The position numbers and the translations under genes were made by a program. A DNA stretch of 64,000 nt from Acinetobacter bohemicus ANC 3994 (GTDB taxonomy: Bacteria; Pseudomonadota; Gammaproteobacteria; Pseudomonadales; Moraxellaceae), in assembly GCF_000367925.1 (NCBI RefSeq), contig NZ_KB849168.1:52850-116849 (forward strand), written 5' to 3'. Under the pieces are notes generated by a model. It worked only from the letters and a program-made list of their open reading frames with translations, searched no databases and was not told where the DNA came from. This document shows, in pieces, positions 49,719-59,321 of this stretch (position 1 is the first letter of the stretch; the number at the start of each line of letters is the position of its first letter).

Positions 49719-50366
49719 CTATAGCGCAGAAATAATTTGAATTTTGGGAAAAGCAAAGCCTTGACAGGATGCTTCAGAACGCCATGCAACCGTAAGCATG
49801 ACCTGAGCTAAATGGAAGTTTTGATAGGCAAATGTACCAATTAAGGGATGATGACATAATCCACCATCATGGATTGGATGTACCCGCGTTTCTAATTCCT
49901 TTAAGTTCAAACGCACCCCTAGGCCTGCGGCTTTTAAGACCGCTTCTTTGGTGGTCCAGACCTTAAACCAATAATTTCGGTCTTGTTCTAGCGCATGCCA
50001 GTGTTGTAATTCATTGGCATGAAAAGCATGCTCTGCTAAAGCTTCAAAGCGCACTTTGCGGTCTAAGTCTTCAACATCCACACCTAAATCGTGCATCTGC
50101 GTACTGCTTGCCAAAGCATAATGTTTTTGACTATGACTATGATTGAAATAAAATTTGGGGAAATTGGTTAAATACGGTTTGCCATACTCGGTCTTAGAAA
50201 AATCATCTTGTTGCAGCACAATATGTAATTGCTTGGACAACAATTGATTGCGATAATCATAGACGGCCTGCTTTTGCAGCTGAATTTTAGCCTTACGATC
50301 CAATGTTTGAGATAACGGTACAATATGTTCCAGTGTATCCACATCTACGCGTATCAGTCTGGTCAT
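49719..50366 (-). CDS. 4'-phosphopantetheinyl transferase (Sfp-type)
   Basis: The product has 215 residues from ATG 50366 (MTRLIRVDVD), with AGGTGA upstream; the frame is open 17 codons further but those overlap the der terminator. The enzyme attaches the CoA phosphopantetheine arm to carrier proteins. Signatures are LGVDVEDLDR (metal-binding Asp and Glu), FHANELQHW and WFKVWTTKEAVLKAAGLG (W-x-x-K-E-A). FNHSHSQKHYALA corresponds to the start of the conserved core. It could serve siderophore or lipid synthesis proteins elsewhere in the genome; none is here. Confidence 0.88.
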   Translation of the reverse strand: MTRLIRVDVDTLEHIVPLSQTLDRKAKIQLQKQAVYDYRNQLLSKQLHIVLQQDDFSKTEYGKPYLTNFPKFYFNHSHSQKHYALASSTQMHDLGVDVEDLDRKVRFEALAEHAFHANELQHWHALEQDRNYWFKVWTTKEAVLKAAGLGVRLNLKELETRVHPIHDGGLCHHPLIGTFAYQNFHLAQVMLTVAWRSEASCQGFAFPKIQIISAL

Positions 50367-50404
50367 ATGAATCACCTGATCAAAAATAGAATCACATCTT
50401 AAAA

Positions 50405-50438
50405 GAACAAAGCCCAAAGTAAACTTCGGGCTTTGTTC
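50405..50438 (-). terminator. terminator after der
   Basis: GAACAAAGCCC (50405-50415) pairs with GGGCTTTGTTC (50428-50438) across a 12-nt loop; T-rich DNA follows on the minus strand (complement of AAAAGAA). It lies 18 bp past the der stop. Confidence 0.82.
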
Positions 50439-50455
50439 AATCCAGAGCAGATCAA

Positions 50456-51865
50456 TTAGCTTTTATATTTCTTAGCAGCCTTTTTAAATTTCTGCACATA
50501 ACGACGTTTACGTGCTGCCACGCGTTCATCAATTTGCGTTTTACGACCTTCAAATGGATTTTCAGACGTTTTAAACTCAATTCGAACTGGTGTCCCTTCA
50601 AGTTTATAGACTTTACGGAATACGTTTTCAAGATAGCGGCGATAATCTGCTGGGGTTTTATCCACCTTATTACCATGCACCACAATCGTTGGTGGATTTT
50701 GTCCACCCATATGCGCATAACGCATTTTAATACGACGACCGCTAATCATAGGCGGTTGATGTGCTTCAGTCGCATCATTCAAAATTTGCGTGATTTTCGC
50801 AGGTGAAACTTTTAAATGCGAAGAATCATAAGCACGGTGGATTGAAGGATATAACTCACCCACACCCGTACCATGCAATGCAGAAATCAAATGCACTTTT
50901 GCCCATGGAATAAAGTCAAAACGACGATCAACGTCAAGCTTACATTGCTTGCGGTCATAGTCCGACATGTTGTCCCATTTATTGATGGCAATCACCATTG
51001 CTCGGCCGGCTTCTAAAGCATAACCGATTAAATGGAGATCTTGCTCAACCACGCCTTCACGTGCATCCAAGACCACCACCACAACATGCGCATCTTTAAT
51101 CGCTTGTAAAGTTTTAACAATTGAGAATTTCTCAATCATTTCATCTACTTTACCTTTACGACGCACACCCGCAGTGTCAATCAAGGTATATTTCTTTTCA
51201 TTGCGTTCATACGGAATATAAATAGAATCACGCGTGGTTCCAGGCATGTCGAAAACTACAACACGTTCTTCGCCCAGTAAACGGTTCACCAAAGTCGACT
51301 TACCGACGTTAGGGCGACCAATGACCGCTAAACGTAAACCTGTTGCTTTATCGTGTTCAGCTTCATCAGCATCTTCAGGAACGTCTTCAAGCACTTCCTC
51401 AAGCATCTGCGCCACACCACGACCATGACTGGCCGCAACGTGTAATGGCTCACCAAAGCCAAGTTGATAAAACTCAACCACAGCAGCTTCAGCATGAACG
51501 CCATCGACTTTATTCGCCACGAGGTAAACTTTTTTACCTAAAGTACGAATTTCACGGGCAATCTGTTCATCAGATGCAAGTAGTCCTGCGCGTGCGTCGA
51601 CAACAAAAACAATAATATCGGCTTCATTGATGGCTGTTTTAGACTGTTCTGCCATATAGGCATCAATACCAGCTTCACTTTCGCCAATACCACCAGTATC
51701 GACAACAATAAATGATTTATTTTGGAAAACGGCATCGCCATATTTACGGTCACGGGTAAGACCGGCAAAGTCAGCAACGAGTGCATCACGGCTCTTGGTA
51801 ATCTGATTAAATAACGTTGATTTTCCGACGTTCGGACGACCAATGAGCGCAATTACGGGTTTCAT
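50456..51865 (-). CDS. der: ribosome-assembly GTPase Der (EngA)
   Basis: Der is an essential GTPase of 50S assembly with two G domains in tandem. The product has 469 residues. The first domain starts IALIGRPNVGKSTLFNQI (about 5-22) with DTGG and NKVD; the second starts LAVIGRPNVGKSTLVNRL with DTAG and NKWD. A C-terminal KH-like domain (about 355-440) and a lysine- and arginine-rich tail follow. It is the last gene of the minus-strand series that includes bamB, though a terminator stands between bamB and der. Confidence 0.97.
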   Translation of the reverse strand: MKPVIALIGRPNVGKSTLFNQITKSRDALVADFAGLTRDRKYGDAVFQNKSFIVVDTGGIGESEAGIDAYMAEQSKTAINEADIIVFVVDARAGLLASDEQIAREIRTLGKKVYLVANKVDGVHAEAAVVEFYQLGFGEPLHVAASHGRGVAQMLEEVLEDVPEDADEAEHDKATGLRLAVIGRPNVGKSTLVNRLLGEERVVVFDMPGTTRDSIYIPYERNEKKYTLIDTAGVRRKGKVDEMIEKFSIVKTLQAIKDAHVVVVVLDAREGVVEQDLHLIGYALEAGRAMVIAINKWDNMSDYDRKQCKLDVDRRFDFIPWAKVHLISALHGTGVGELYPSIHRAYDSSHLKVSPAKITQILNDATEAHQPPMISGRRIKMRYAHMGGQNPPTIVVHGNKVDKTPADYRRYLENVFRKVYKLEGTPVRIEFKTSENPFEGRKTQIDERVAARKRRYVQKFKKAAKKYKS

Positions 51866-51952
51866 AGATTAACCTTTATTCAAAATCAGCCAGTGAGACT
51901 GGTCTGAACATCAGAAACAATGGAAGAAAATAAAATATAAATAACTAAATAA

Positions 51953-51989
51953 AACACGGGGCATTGAAAATTTTCAAATACCCCGTGTT
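51953..51989 (-). terminator. terminator between bamB and der
   Basis: AACACGGGG (51953-51961) pairs with CCCCGTGTT (51981-51989), and the inner TTGAAAATTTTCAA extends the stem. A T-rich tract (complement of AAATAAAA) follows on the minus strand. der therefore probably has its own promoter in 51866-51950. Confidence 0.85.
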
Positions 51990-52034
51990 CAAAAAATACG
52001 GATTTCGCCTAGTTTAACATAAGCTAGAACAAAA

Positions 52035-53186
52035 TTAACGATTCTGCCAAACGCTTAACGCACCCTTTCGAGTGGAAACATACAGCTGATTATCAATTAC
52101 ACGTAATGAACGCACTTCACCACTGGTTTTTGAACGACCAATCAGTTGTCCAGAAGTCGGATCGATTAAGTGTAATACACCATCTAAATCACCCACTACA
52201 AGGTCTTGTCCAAGTACAACAGGATTACTTAATTGACGATTCAGCAAACTGTCGTTTTGCCATAATTGTTCACCCGTTGTCAGTGCATAAGCTGTGATTT
52301 TGCCATCGGCTTGAGCAACATAAACGGTGTTATTAAACACTTCTGGACGTAAAATACTGCTCGCATCTTCACTCCACACCACTTGCTGTGAAGCTAAGTC
52401 AGTCACAGTGACTTGTCCTTGAAAACTGGTCGTCACCAGAAGTTGTCCTGCAACCACTGGATCACCATCAATATCATTCAGACGTTGAATATCTGAACGA
52501 CCTTCACTGACGGCAACGCGGCGCTGCATACGCGGAATGCCACTTAACACATCAAGCGCATAAACATAAGCATTGGATGAAGCAATCAAGACTGTACGCG
52601 AATCCAGTGCAACAGGTGATGCCATGCCACGCAAACTAAATTGTACATTCGGCAAGTTGTATGTCCAAACTTGCTGACCTGTCGCCAGATCATGAGCATA
52701 AACAGTACCGTCATTGGTGACACTAATCACGCGACCAGATTGAATCAATGAAGCCGACAATAGCGCACCTGACAACTGCGCTGTCCACTTTTGCTCACCT
52801 GTGGCTTGATCAAGTGCAAAGAGTTGACCTTTTTTGTTACCAACAACAACCGTCCCTTCACTTGCTTCTACACCAGAGCTTAAGCCCTGTTTAGAAACTT
52901 GTTTTTCCCATAGACGTTGTTTTCCTTGGTAAGCGCTCACTTCACCTTTAGGATCAAGGGCGAAAACCACCCCATTGTCCACATCTAAACGCAGACGTAA
53001 TGGGTCTTCTTCACTGGTTGAAGAAACACTCTGAGAAAATACAGGAACAAGGCTTTTTGCTTGGGCGAGTTTTGGTAATGGATTGGGTTTAACCTTCTCC
53101 ACTTTAATTTTATTTGTTGAACAGCCAACAAGTGCAAAGGTTAAAATTGTTAGCGCAAAAGGTATTTTATATTTTCTATCCATCAT
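52035..53186 (-). CDS. bamB: outer-membrane assembly lipoprotein BamB
   Basis: The product has 383 residues. Lipoprotein signal with lipobox LVGC (C22). The rest is an eight-bladed beta-propeller made of PQQ-like repeats, visible as repeated G-x-x-x-A-x-D/H-x-x-T-G-x-x-x-W segments (FALDQATGEQKWTA, YAHDLATGQQVWTY, TAYALTTGEQLWQN). BamB supports BamA in folding outer-membrane proteins, which would include the receptors in this window. Its ATG overlaps the yfgM stop by 4 bp. Confidence 0.95.
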   Translation of the reverse strand: MMDRKYKIPFALTILTFALVGCSTNKIKVEKVKPNPLPKLAQAKSLVPVFSQSVSSTSEEDPLRLRLDVDNGVVFALDPKGEVSAYQGKQRLWEKQVSKQGLSSGVEASEGTVVVGNKKGQLFALDQATGEQKWTAQLSGALLSASLIQSGRVISVTNDGTVYAHDLATGQQVWTYNLPNVQFSLRGMASPVALDSRTVLIASSNAYVYALDVLSGIPRMQRRVAVSEGRSDIQRLNDIDGDPVVAGQLLVTTSFQGQVTVTDLASQQVVWSEDASSILRPEVFNNTVYVAQADGKITAYALTTGEQLWQNDSLLNRQLSNPVVLGQDLVVGDLDGVLHLIDPTSGQLIGRSKTSGEVRSLRVIDNQLYVSTRKGALSVWQNR

Positions 53187-53884
53187 GACTCATCCACTTG
53201 TGTTTCTAAAATTGGGCGTTCAACTTCAGGATCATCAACTAAAACGCCGACACTTTCGAGTTTAATTTGTAAAATTTGACGTTCTTGTTGGCGTTCAACC
53301 AGTGCATCCCATGCACTTTGATAAGATTTTTTCGCATTTTCGATATCATTTTTAGCAACATACACATCACCACGTGCTTCATCGGCTGTCGCTTTAAAAG
53401 CAGGATCGGTCACCAAAGATAAAGTTTTAATGGCCTCATCATATTTGTTTTGAGCAAGCTGAGCATACGCCAAGCGCAATTTAACCACTTGAACCAAGCC
53501 AGTATCATTTAGCTTAGAATTTTCAACTTTTTTCAATGCGCGTTCTGCATGTGCATAATCCGCTTTGTCATAAGCCAATTTCGCCATGAGCAATTGCGTT
53601 TGAATAGCTTGTGCAGAATCGGGCGCGTCTTTGACAATTTTGTCCGCAGTTGCAGATAGTGCATTAAATACATTGGCATTGCCTTGTGCATTCTTCGCGT
53701 CATCCATCAACTGTTGAACTTTAGCTGTTTCCATTTGTGATTCAGCCAAATTTTTCTTCTGCCAATATTCCCAACCGAAAAAGGCAATCAACGCAATTAG
53801 AATCCCACTAATCATGGCAGAACCATATTTTTTAGTGAAAGATTTTAAGCTATCAAGTTGTTCATCATCACTCAATGCGTTCAT
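53183..53884 (-). CDS. yfgM: YfgM-type inner-membrane TPR protein
   Basis: The product has 233 residues. A short acidic N-terminus (MNALSDDEQLDSLKSF) is followed by one membrane span (about 22-40) and a periplasmic helical domain with TPR-like repeats (YDKADYAHAERALKKVEN, LAYAQLAQNKYDEAIKTL, ARGDVYVAKNDIENAKKSY). In E. coli YfgM associates with the SecYEG translocon and periplasmic chaperones. Its placement between hisS and bamB is conserved. Confidence 0.9.
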   Translation of the reverse strand: MNALSDDEQLDSLKSFTKKYGSAMISGILIALIAFFGWEYWQKKNLAESQMETAKVQQLMDDAKNAQGNANVFNALSATADKIVKDAPDSAQAIQTQLLMAKLAYDKADYAHAERALKKVENSKLNDTGLVQVVKLRLAYAQLAQNKYDEAIKTLSLVTDPAFKATADEARGDVYVAKNDIENAKKSYQSAWDALVERQQERQILQIKLESVGVLVDDPEVERPILETQVDES

Positions 53885-53914
53885 GTGATTACCTTTTCCT
53901 TATGTTTTTTAAGC

Positions 53915-55210
53915 TTATTTTGAAGAAAATTTTTGAATGAAGAATGGTACAACATTTACCACAGCAACTTCAGTTTGCTCGGCAGTCGCCAATTCTTTCA
54001 CGGTTAATTGCTGCGCTTCCCACTCACGCTCACCGACAATCACAGCAAAAATAGCACCGGACTGATCTGCTTTTTTCATTTGGCTCTTCATCGAACCTTG
54101 TGAACCCACTTTCAGACGAATATGACTATTTTCTGCTTCAAGTTGGTTACGAATTTGTTCTGCAAGAACCAATGCCTTACCTTGCAATGCAGCATCTGAC
54201 AATAAGAACACTTCGCAATCACGTACTGATGTCTGGTCTTCAACTTGCTCAAGTAGAAGCAATAAACGCTCCATCCCCATGGCAAAACCAACAGCAGGTA
54301 CAGATTGATCGGCCTTGCCTTTCAATTGACCCACCAGACCATCGTAACGACCGCCTGCACAGATGGTGCCTTGTGAACCTAAATGTGTCGTCGTCCATTC
54401 AAAAACTGTTTTGTTGTAGTAGTCGAGACCACGTACCAATTTTTGGTTAATCACAAACTCTACGCCTGCTTCAGTTAAATACTGCTGTAAGGTCGCAAAG
54501 TGATTCATGCTGTCTTCACCCATGAAGTCATGCAATTTTGGTGCATTTTCAAGGATTTGTTGTGTACGCGCGTCTTTAGAATCCAAAATACGCAGTGGAT
54601 TGGTGGTTAAACGGCGCTGTGAATCTTCATCTAATTCAGCTTTATGCTGATTCAAGAATTCAACCAGTGCAGCACGGTATTCTGCGCGTTCGTCCGACTC
54701 ACCCAAAGTATTCAGTTCAAGCTGAACTTTATCGGCAACACCCATGCGTTTCCACAAACGTGCGGTCATCAGAATCAATTCAGCATCTTGGTCAGGCGTA
54801 GCCACACCAAATGTTTCCACACCAAACTGATGAAACTGACGGTAACGTCCTTTTTGTGGTTTTTCATAACGGAACATTGGACCGATATACCACACACGCG
54901 GGGTCGCACCGCGAAGCAAATTATGCTCAAGCATGGCACGAACACAGCCCGCTGTTCCTTCTGGACGTAAAGTCAAAGACTCAGGTGGATTACCTTTGTC
55001 CAGAAACGTATACATTTCTTTTTCGACAATATCCGTCGCGTCACCAATTGAGCGTTTAAACAAATTGGTTTGTTCAACGATAGGCAAACGAATCTGCTGA
55101 TAACCATACGCATCCATAAGTGATGCTAAATGTTGCTCAAGACGTCTCCACGCAGCAGTTTGCGTTGGCAGAACATCATTAAAACCTTTGATTGCGACAA
55201 TTGAACTCAT
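53915..55210 (-). CDS. hisS: histidyl-tRNA synthetase
   Basis: The product has 431 residues of class II. It starts with VAIKGFNDVLPTQT, then LPIVEQTNLFKRSIGD, motif 2 YIGPMFRYEKPQKGRYRQFHQFGVE and the histidine-specific GLDYYNKTVFEW and GGRYDGLVGQL with VGFAMGMERL (motif 3). The anticodon-binding domain lies at about 335-425. It is in a series with ispG upstream (7-bp gap) and yfgM downstream (30 bp). Confidence 0.97.
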   Translation of the reverse strand: MSSIVAIKGFNDVLPTQTAAWRRLEQHLASLMDAYGYQQIRLPIVEQTNLFKRSIGDATDIVEKEMYTFLDKGNPPESLTLRPEGTAGCVRAMLEHNLLRGATPRVWYIGPMFRYEKPQKGRYRQFHQFGVETFGVATPDQDAELILMTARLWKRMGVADKVQLELNTLGESDERAEYRAALVEFLNQHKAELDEDSQRRLTTNPLRILDSKDARTQQILENAPKLHDFMGEDSMNHFATLQQYLTEAGVEFVINQKLVRGLDYYNKTVFEWTTTHLGSQGTICAGGRYDGLVGQLKGKADQSVPAVGFAMGMERLLLLLEQVEDQTSVRDCEVFLLSDAALQGKALVLAEQIRNQLEAENSHIRLKVGSQGSMKSQMKKADQSGAIFAVIVGEREWEAQQLTVKELATAEQTEVAVVNVVPFFIQKFSSK

Positions 55211-55217
55211 GAACTAC

Positions 55218-56333
55218 TCAAAAACTTGTGCGAATAATTTCTTTAGATTTAGCTTCTTCAAGCTCTATTACACGTTGACGAACCATCGTTTCGATTTCAT
55301 CAACCAACTGATTAGTATCAATTAAATGGCTTTTTTCACCATTACGATAGACCAGTGAACGCGGTGCAGCCCCCACAACGCCAATATCGGCTTCTTTGGC
55401 TTCGCCCGGGCCATTCACTTTACACCCAATCACAGATACGTCCATTGGGGTACGAATATCTTCTAAACGTTCTTCTAAAGCTTGCATCACAGCAATCACG
55501 TTAAATTCTTGACGTGAACAACTTGGACAAGCAATAAAGTTAATGCCATTGGAACGCAAGCTCAGCGATTTTAAAATATCAAAACCAATCTTGATTTCTT
55601 CTTCAGGGTCAGCAGCCAATGAAATACGCATCGTATCACCGATGCCTTCCATCAATAGACCACCTAATGCAATTGCAGATTTCACTGAACCAGTACGATA
55701 AATCCCTGCTTCGGTGACACCCAAATGCAACGGATTATCAATCTGTTGAGACAACAGACGGTAGGCATCCATGGTTAAAAACACATTTGATGCTTTAACC
55801 GAGACTTTAAATTCTTGGTAATTCAAACGATCTAAAATATCAATATGACGCATTGCCGACTCAAGCAATGCTTGACCCGTTGGCTCACCATATTTTTTCT
55901 GAATATCTTTTTCCAGTGAACCCGCATTAACACCAATACGCATGGAAATATCATGATATTTTGCTGCTGCAACCACTTCACGAATTTTTGCTTCAGAACC
56001 AATATTACCCGGATTAATACGTAAACAATCCGCACCTGCATCCGCGACGGCTAAAGCAATTTTATAGTCAAAATGAATATCCGCAACCAAAGGAACCGTC
56101 ACTTGCTTACGAATTTCACCAAAAGCGGCCGCTGCTTCCATTGAAGGCACAGAAACACGCATGATGTCTGCACCAGCATCGGCACAACGTTGAATTTGCG
56201 CAACGGTTGCAGCCACATCACAAGTTTCAGTATTGGTCATACTTTGGATGCTAATCGGTGCATCGCCACCCACGTAGACTGAACCAACACGAATTTTACG
56301 CGTGGGACGACGTTTAATTGGATTTTGAATCAT
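55218..56333 (-). CDS. ispG: 4-hydroxy-3-methylbut-2-enyl-diphosphate synthase
   Basis: IspG performs the reductive ring opening of MEcPP in the non-mevalonate isoprenoid pathway. The product has 371 residues. A TIM barrel with VGSVYVGGDAPISIQSMTNT and VADIHFDYKIAL is followed by the 4Fe-4S domain: FIACPSCSRQEFN (two cysteines) and SVIGCKVNGPGEAKEADIG (third). It lies between rodZ and hisS on the minus strand, with 24-bp and 7-bp gaps. Confidence 0.97.
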   Translation of the reverse strand: MIQNPIKRRPTRKIRVGSVYVGGDAPISIQSMTNTETCDVAATVAQIQRCADAGADIMRVSVPSMEAAAAFGEIRKQVTVPLVADIHFDYKIALAVADAGADCLRINPGNIGSEAKIREVVAAAKYHDISMRIGVNAGSLEKDIQKKYGEPTGQALLESAMRHIDILDRLNYQEFKVSVKASNVFLTMDAYRLLSQQIDNPLHLGVTEAGIYRTGSVKSAIALGGLLMEGIGDTMRISLAADPEEEIKIGFDILKSLSLRSNGINFIACPSCSRQEFNVIAVMQALEERLEDIRTPMDVSVIGCKVNGPGEAKEADIGVVGAAPRSLVYRNGEKSHLIDTNQLVDEIETMVRQRVIELEEAKSKEIIRTSF

Positions 56334-56357
56334 AAATATCGCTCTTCTCTTGACCCA

Positions 56358-57146
56358 TTAACGTGACAAACGGAAGTCTGCTTTGCCATTCACTGTATAA
56401 GGTGACAAGGCAATTTTTTCATTATTCAAGGTTAAGGTTACAGCCGATGCATCATCAAGGCGAATTTGGAACGGTGTTTCACCATTCAATTTCACTGTCG
56501 CAGATTGACGACCTGTTGCGAGCACTTTACCAGTCGAATCGACAATATGAACAGAGGTTGGTTGACTAAACTCTAGCTCCAATTGATCACCAGATACAGC
56601 TGCCGAATTATCTAAATTCAATACTTCTACATCTGATTCGGCTGGAGCAACATCACGACTATCACTTTTGCTGGCTGACCAATTTTGTATGGCCATCGTT
56701 GCAACAGCCAAAATCACCAAAATCACGCCAGCAATCACCAAGCGCTTTAACCACTTTTTATTACGATCACTATTAGAACCTGAGAGTTTACCCATAATTT
56801 TAATTGGTGAATTGTTTAAAGCGTGGTTGGGCAACAAGCCTGTATCATTTTGATAAATCTCATCAAAACGCTGAATAATACTGCTTGCATCTGCCTTTAA
56901 ATATTTTGCATAGGTGCGATAGTAACCTTTAATAAAGGTTGCTTCAGGTAAAGCCTTATAGTCATCTTGCTCTAAAGCTGTCAAAGTTTTCAACGGGATA
57001 TTCAAATCTTTGGCAGCGTCATTTAATTCACGCTTTTGTGCAATTCGAATTTGACGTAAGTACTCACCTGGACGCTGAATATTTCCTAATGCATTGGGTA
57101 CTACGCTTGAACCATTCGATTGCTGTGAATTAGGATTTACTTCCAT
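56358..57146 (-). CDS. rodZ: RodZ-like cytoskeletal membrane protein
   Basis: The product has 262 residues. A cytoplasmic Xre-type helix-turn-helix (about 26-92: PGEYLRQIRIAQKRELNDAA, PLKTLTALEQDDY, FIKGYYRTYAKYL) is followed by a basic linker, one membrane span (about 134-152) and a periplasmic DUF4115 domain at the end (about 185-260). RodZ ties MreB to the membrane in rod-shape control. The start overlaps pilF by 10 bp. Confidence 0.9.
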   Translation of the reverse strand: MEVNPNSQQSNGSSVVPNALGNIQRPGEYLRQIRIAQKRELNDAAKDLNIPLKTLTALEQDDYKALPEATFIKGYYRTYAKYLKADASSIIQRFDEIYQNDTGLLPNHALNNSPIKIMGKLSGSNSDRNKKWLKRLVIAGVILVILAVATMAIQNWSASKSDSRDVAPAESDVEVLNLDNSAAVSGDQLELEFSQPTSVHIVDSTGKVLATGRQSATVKLNGETPFQIRLDDASAVTLTLNNEKIALSPYTVNGKADFRLSR

Positions 57147-57946
57147 ACGGCCTCAGTACTGTACTTTAATTGCAGATAACGTTGGTATTCTGGACTTTCT
57201 GGGAACAGTGCTCGCAATTGATTCACAAGCTCCTGCATTCCCATCGTGTCGCTATTTGCGCGTGCAATCCGGATACCAATCCAAAGCGCACGCGCACCTT
57301 GATTTTTCTGACCGACTGCGCGCACGAATTGTTCATACAATTGTGTCGCAGCAGCGGTCTGTTGTTTCAAATAAAAAATTTCTGACAACTCTAACATTGA
57401 AATAGAGGAATCACGATTCACTTGCAGGGCTTGTTTGAATGATTTTTCAGCATTCGCAACATCGCCTAATTTTAAGTAAATTCGCCCTACATTTTCCAAA
57501 GCTTTATAACGCTGATCATAGCCCAGTGTAGTCCCTGCCACATTAAGCTGCTCAATGGCATCATTATAACGCTCAACTTGATACAAATAAGTACCATAGT
57601 TGTTACGGGCTTGTGCATTTTGAGGATCAGCAGAAATTGCACGCTTAAAATAGGCTTCTGCTTTATCCATACTGGTTTTACTGCCCTCTTGTTGCAGTAA
57701 AATTCCCATCATCATATTGGCTGCTGAATCACGAGAGTCGATATCCAGTGCTTGATCTAAAGCACGTTTTGCCGAATCCAACTCCCCAGATTTAATATAT
57801 TCGGCTGCCAATTGAGTACGAACTTTAACAGCCTTTTCAGGGTCTTTCTTACCCATTGTTGTTGTCGGTGTTTGACAAGCAGTCATAAAAATAGCAGACA
57901 AAGCTATTGCTGTCATAAATGCTAATTTATATGTGGGCTTTCTCAA
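57137..57946 (-). CDS. pilF: type IV pilus biogenesis lipoprotein PilF/PilW
   Basis: The product has 269 residues from TTG 57946, which has GGGGG 7 nt upstream and gives a lipoprotein signal (RKPTYKLAFMTAIALSAIFM, lipobox MTAC, C24). An ATG at 57988 is open but would put 14 residues before the signal. About six TPR units follow: VRTQLAAEYIKSGELDSAKR, ANMMMGILLQQEG, ARNNYGTYLYQVERYNDAIE and LENVGRIYLKLGDVANAEKS. PilF pilots the PilQ secretin to the outer membrane for type IV pili and natural transformation. The gene overlaps rodZ by 10 bp. Confidence 0.92.
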   Translation of the reverse strand: MRKPTYKLAFMTAIALSAIFMTACQTPTTTMGKKDPEKAVKVRTQLAAEYIKSGELDSAKRALDQALDIDSRDSAANMMMGILLQQEGSKTSMDKAEAYFKRAISADPQNAQARNNYGTYLYQVERYNDAIEQLNVAGTTLGYDQRYKALENVGRIYLKLGDVANAEKSFKQALQVNRDSSISMLELSEIFYLKQQTAAATQLYEQFVRAVGQKNQGARALWIGIRIARANSDTMGMQELVNQLRALFPESPEYQRYLQLKYSTEAVWK

Positions 57947-57962
57947 TTGGCATCCCCCTTTA

Positions 57963-59198
57963 TTATCCTTGCGAGCGCATAATCTCATTCTGCTGCGCTA
58001 CTTTTTTCTTCCACTGTTCCGCACGACGTGTACGATCGGCCACTTGACCCACTAACTGTCCACATGCAGCATCAATGTCATCACCGCGTGTCTGACGAAT
58101 CGTACACACAAAACCAGCATCAGACAAAGTTTTTTGGAAAGAAATAATACGGTTACGACTTGAGCGACCATACGGGGCATGCGGGAATGGATTAAATGGA
58201 ATTAAATTAATTTTACTCGGCAAGTTCTTTAACAACTTAATCATTTGCTGTGCATGTTCAGGATGATCATTCACGCCATCCAACATGACATATTCAATGG
58301 TCACGTGTTTACGTGAACTTTCATTACCGTCTTTGGCAATATAACGCTGACACGCAGCAATCAATTGCTCTAACGGATATTTTTTATTAATAGGTACCAA
58401 TTCGTTACGCAATTCATCATTTGGCGCATGCAATGAAATTGCCAAAGCAACATCAATATCTTTGACCAACTGATCAATTTTTGGCACTACACCTGAAGTT
58501 GACAAAGTCACACGGCGTTTAGACATACCATAAGCAAAGTCGTCGAGCATAATGCGCATGGAGCTGAGGACTGCGTCATAATTGAGTAGAGGCTCACCCA
58601 TACCCATCATCACCACATTGGTCACTGAACGCTCACGGTCAGCAACAGGCACATCTTCCATATAGGAATAGTTTGCTACCCATAATTGGCCAATAATTTC
58701 ATCAGGGGTTAAATCACGCTGAAAACCTTGTTTACCGGTCGAACAGAATGAACAATCCAATGCACAACCAACTTGTGAAGAAATACATAACGTCCGACGT
58801 AAACCACTACGATGTTCTGCAGGAATCAGAACGGTTTCAACCAATGAGCCGTCGCCTTCTCCAACACGAAACACCCACTTACGCGTACCATCTTTAGAAT
58901 AATTTTTATGCACGACTTCTGGTGCTTTAATTTCACAAAGTTTTTCGAGTTTTTCACGTAACTTGCCTGAGATATTGGTCATCTCAGCAAAATCAGTCAC
59001 AAAAAATTGATGAATCCACTTCATCACCTGACCCGCACGGAATTTTTTTTCACCGATATCTTCGAAGAATTTTTCCAATTGCAGACGTGACATGCCAAGT
59101 AAGTTCACTTTCGTAACAGTATTTTGCTGCGTCGGAGCGGATGGAGATTGTGGCTGTTCAGCAGAAATTGCTGCTGTAGCGACTACTTCAGTACTCAT
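57963..59198 (-). CDS. rlmN: 23S rRNA/tRNA adenine-C2 methyltransferase RlmN
   Basis: RlmN is a radical-SAM enzyme that methylates C2 of A2503 in 23S rRNA and A37 in some tRNAs. The product has 411 residues. The cluster-binding cysteines are C145, C149 and C152 in GCALDCSFCSTGKQGF, and the C-terminal TRGDDIDAACGQL contains the methyl-carrying cysteine. The N-terminal extension (about 1-30, rich in Ala, Gln and Pro) is longer than in E. coli. It leads into pilF 16 bp downstream. Confidence 0.96.
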   Translation of the reverse strand: MSTEVVATAAISAEQPQSPSAPTQQNTVTKVNLLGMSRLQLEKFFEDIGEKKFRAGQVMKWIHQFFVTDFAEMTNISGKLREKLEKLCEIKAPEVVHKNYSKDGTRKWVFRVGEGDGSLVETVLIPAEHRSGLRRTLCISSQVGCALDCSFCSTGKQGFQRDLTPDEIIGQLWVANYSYMEDVPVADRERSVTNVVMMGMGEPLLNYDAVLSSMRIMLDDFAYGMSKRRVTLSTSGVVPKIDQLVKDIDVALAISLHAPNDELRNELVPINKKYPLEQLIAACQRYIAKDGNESSRKHVTIEYVMLDGVNDHPEHAQQMIKLLKNLPSKINLIPFNPFPHAPYGRSSRNRIISFQKTLSDAGFVCTIRQTRGDDIDAACGQLVGQVADRTRRAEQWKKKVAQQNEIMRSQG

Positions 59199-59275
59199 GT
59201 GTAATTACCTAAACCATGTCTAAAGATGAAAGGAGAAGCTCAATATGTGAGCAAAGCTTTATTCAGAGAATAAAA

Positions 59276-59309
59276 AAACCAGATAAGTATAATAACACTT
59301 ATCTGGTTT
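59276..59309 (-). terminator. terminator after ndk
   Basis: AAACCAGATAAGT (59276-59288) pairs with ACTTATCTGGTTT (59297-59309); the minus strand continues with a T run (complement of AAAAAA at 59272 onward). It separates ndk from rlmN. Confidence 0.9.
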
Positions 59310-59321
59310 GAATACTTCGAA

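Noticed and set aside
57947..57988. ATG start for pilF at 57988
   Set aside because: It adds a charged 14-residue stretch before the lipoprotein signal, while TTG 57946 has a strong GGGGG ribosome site.
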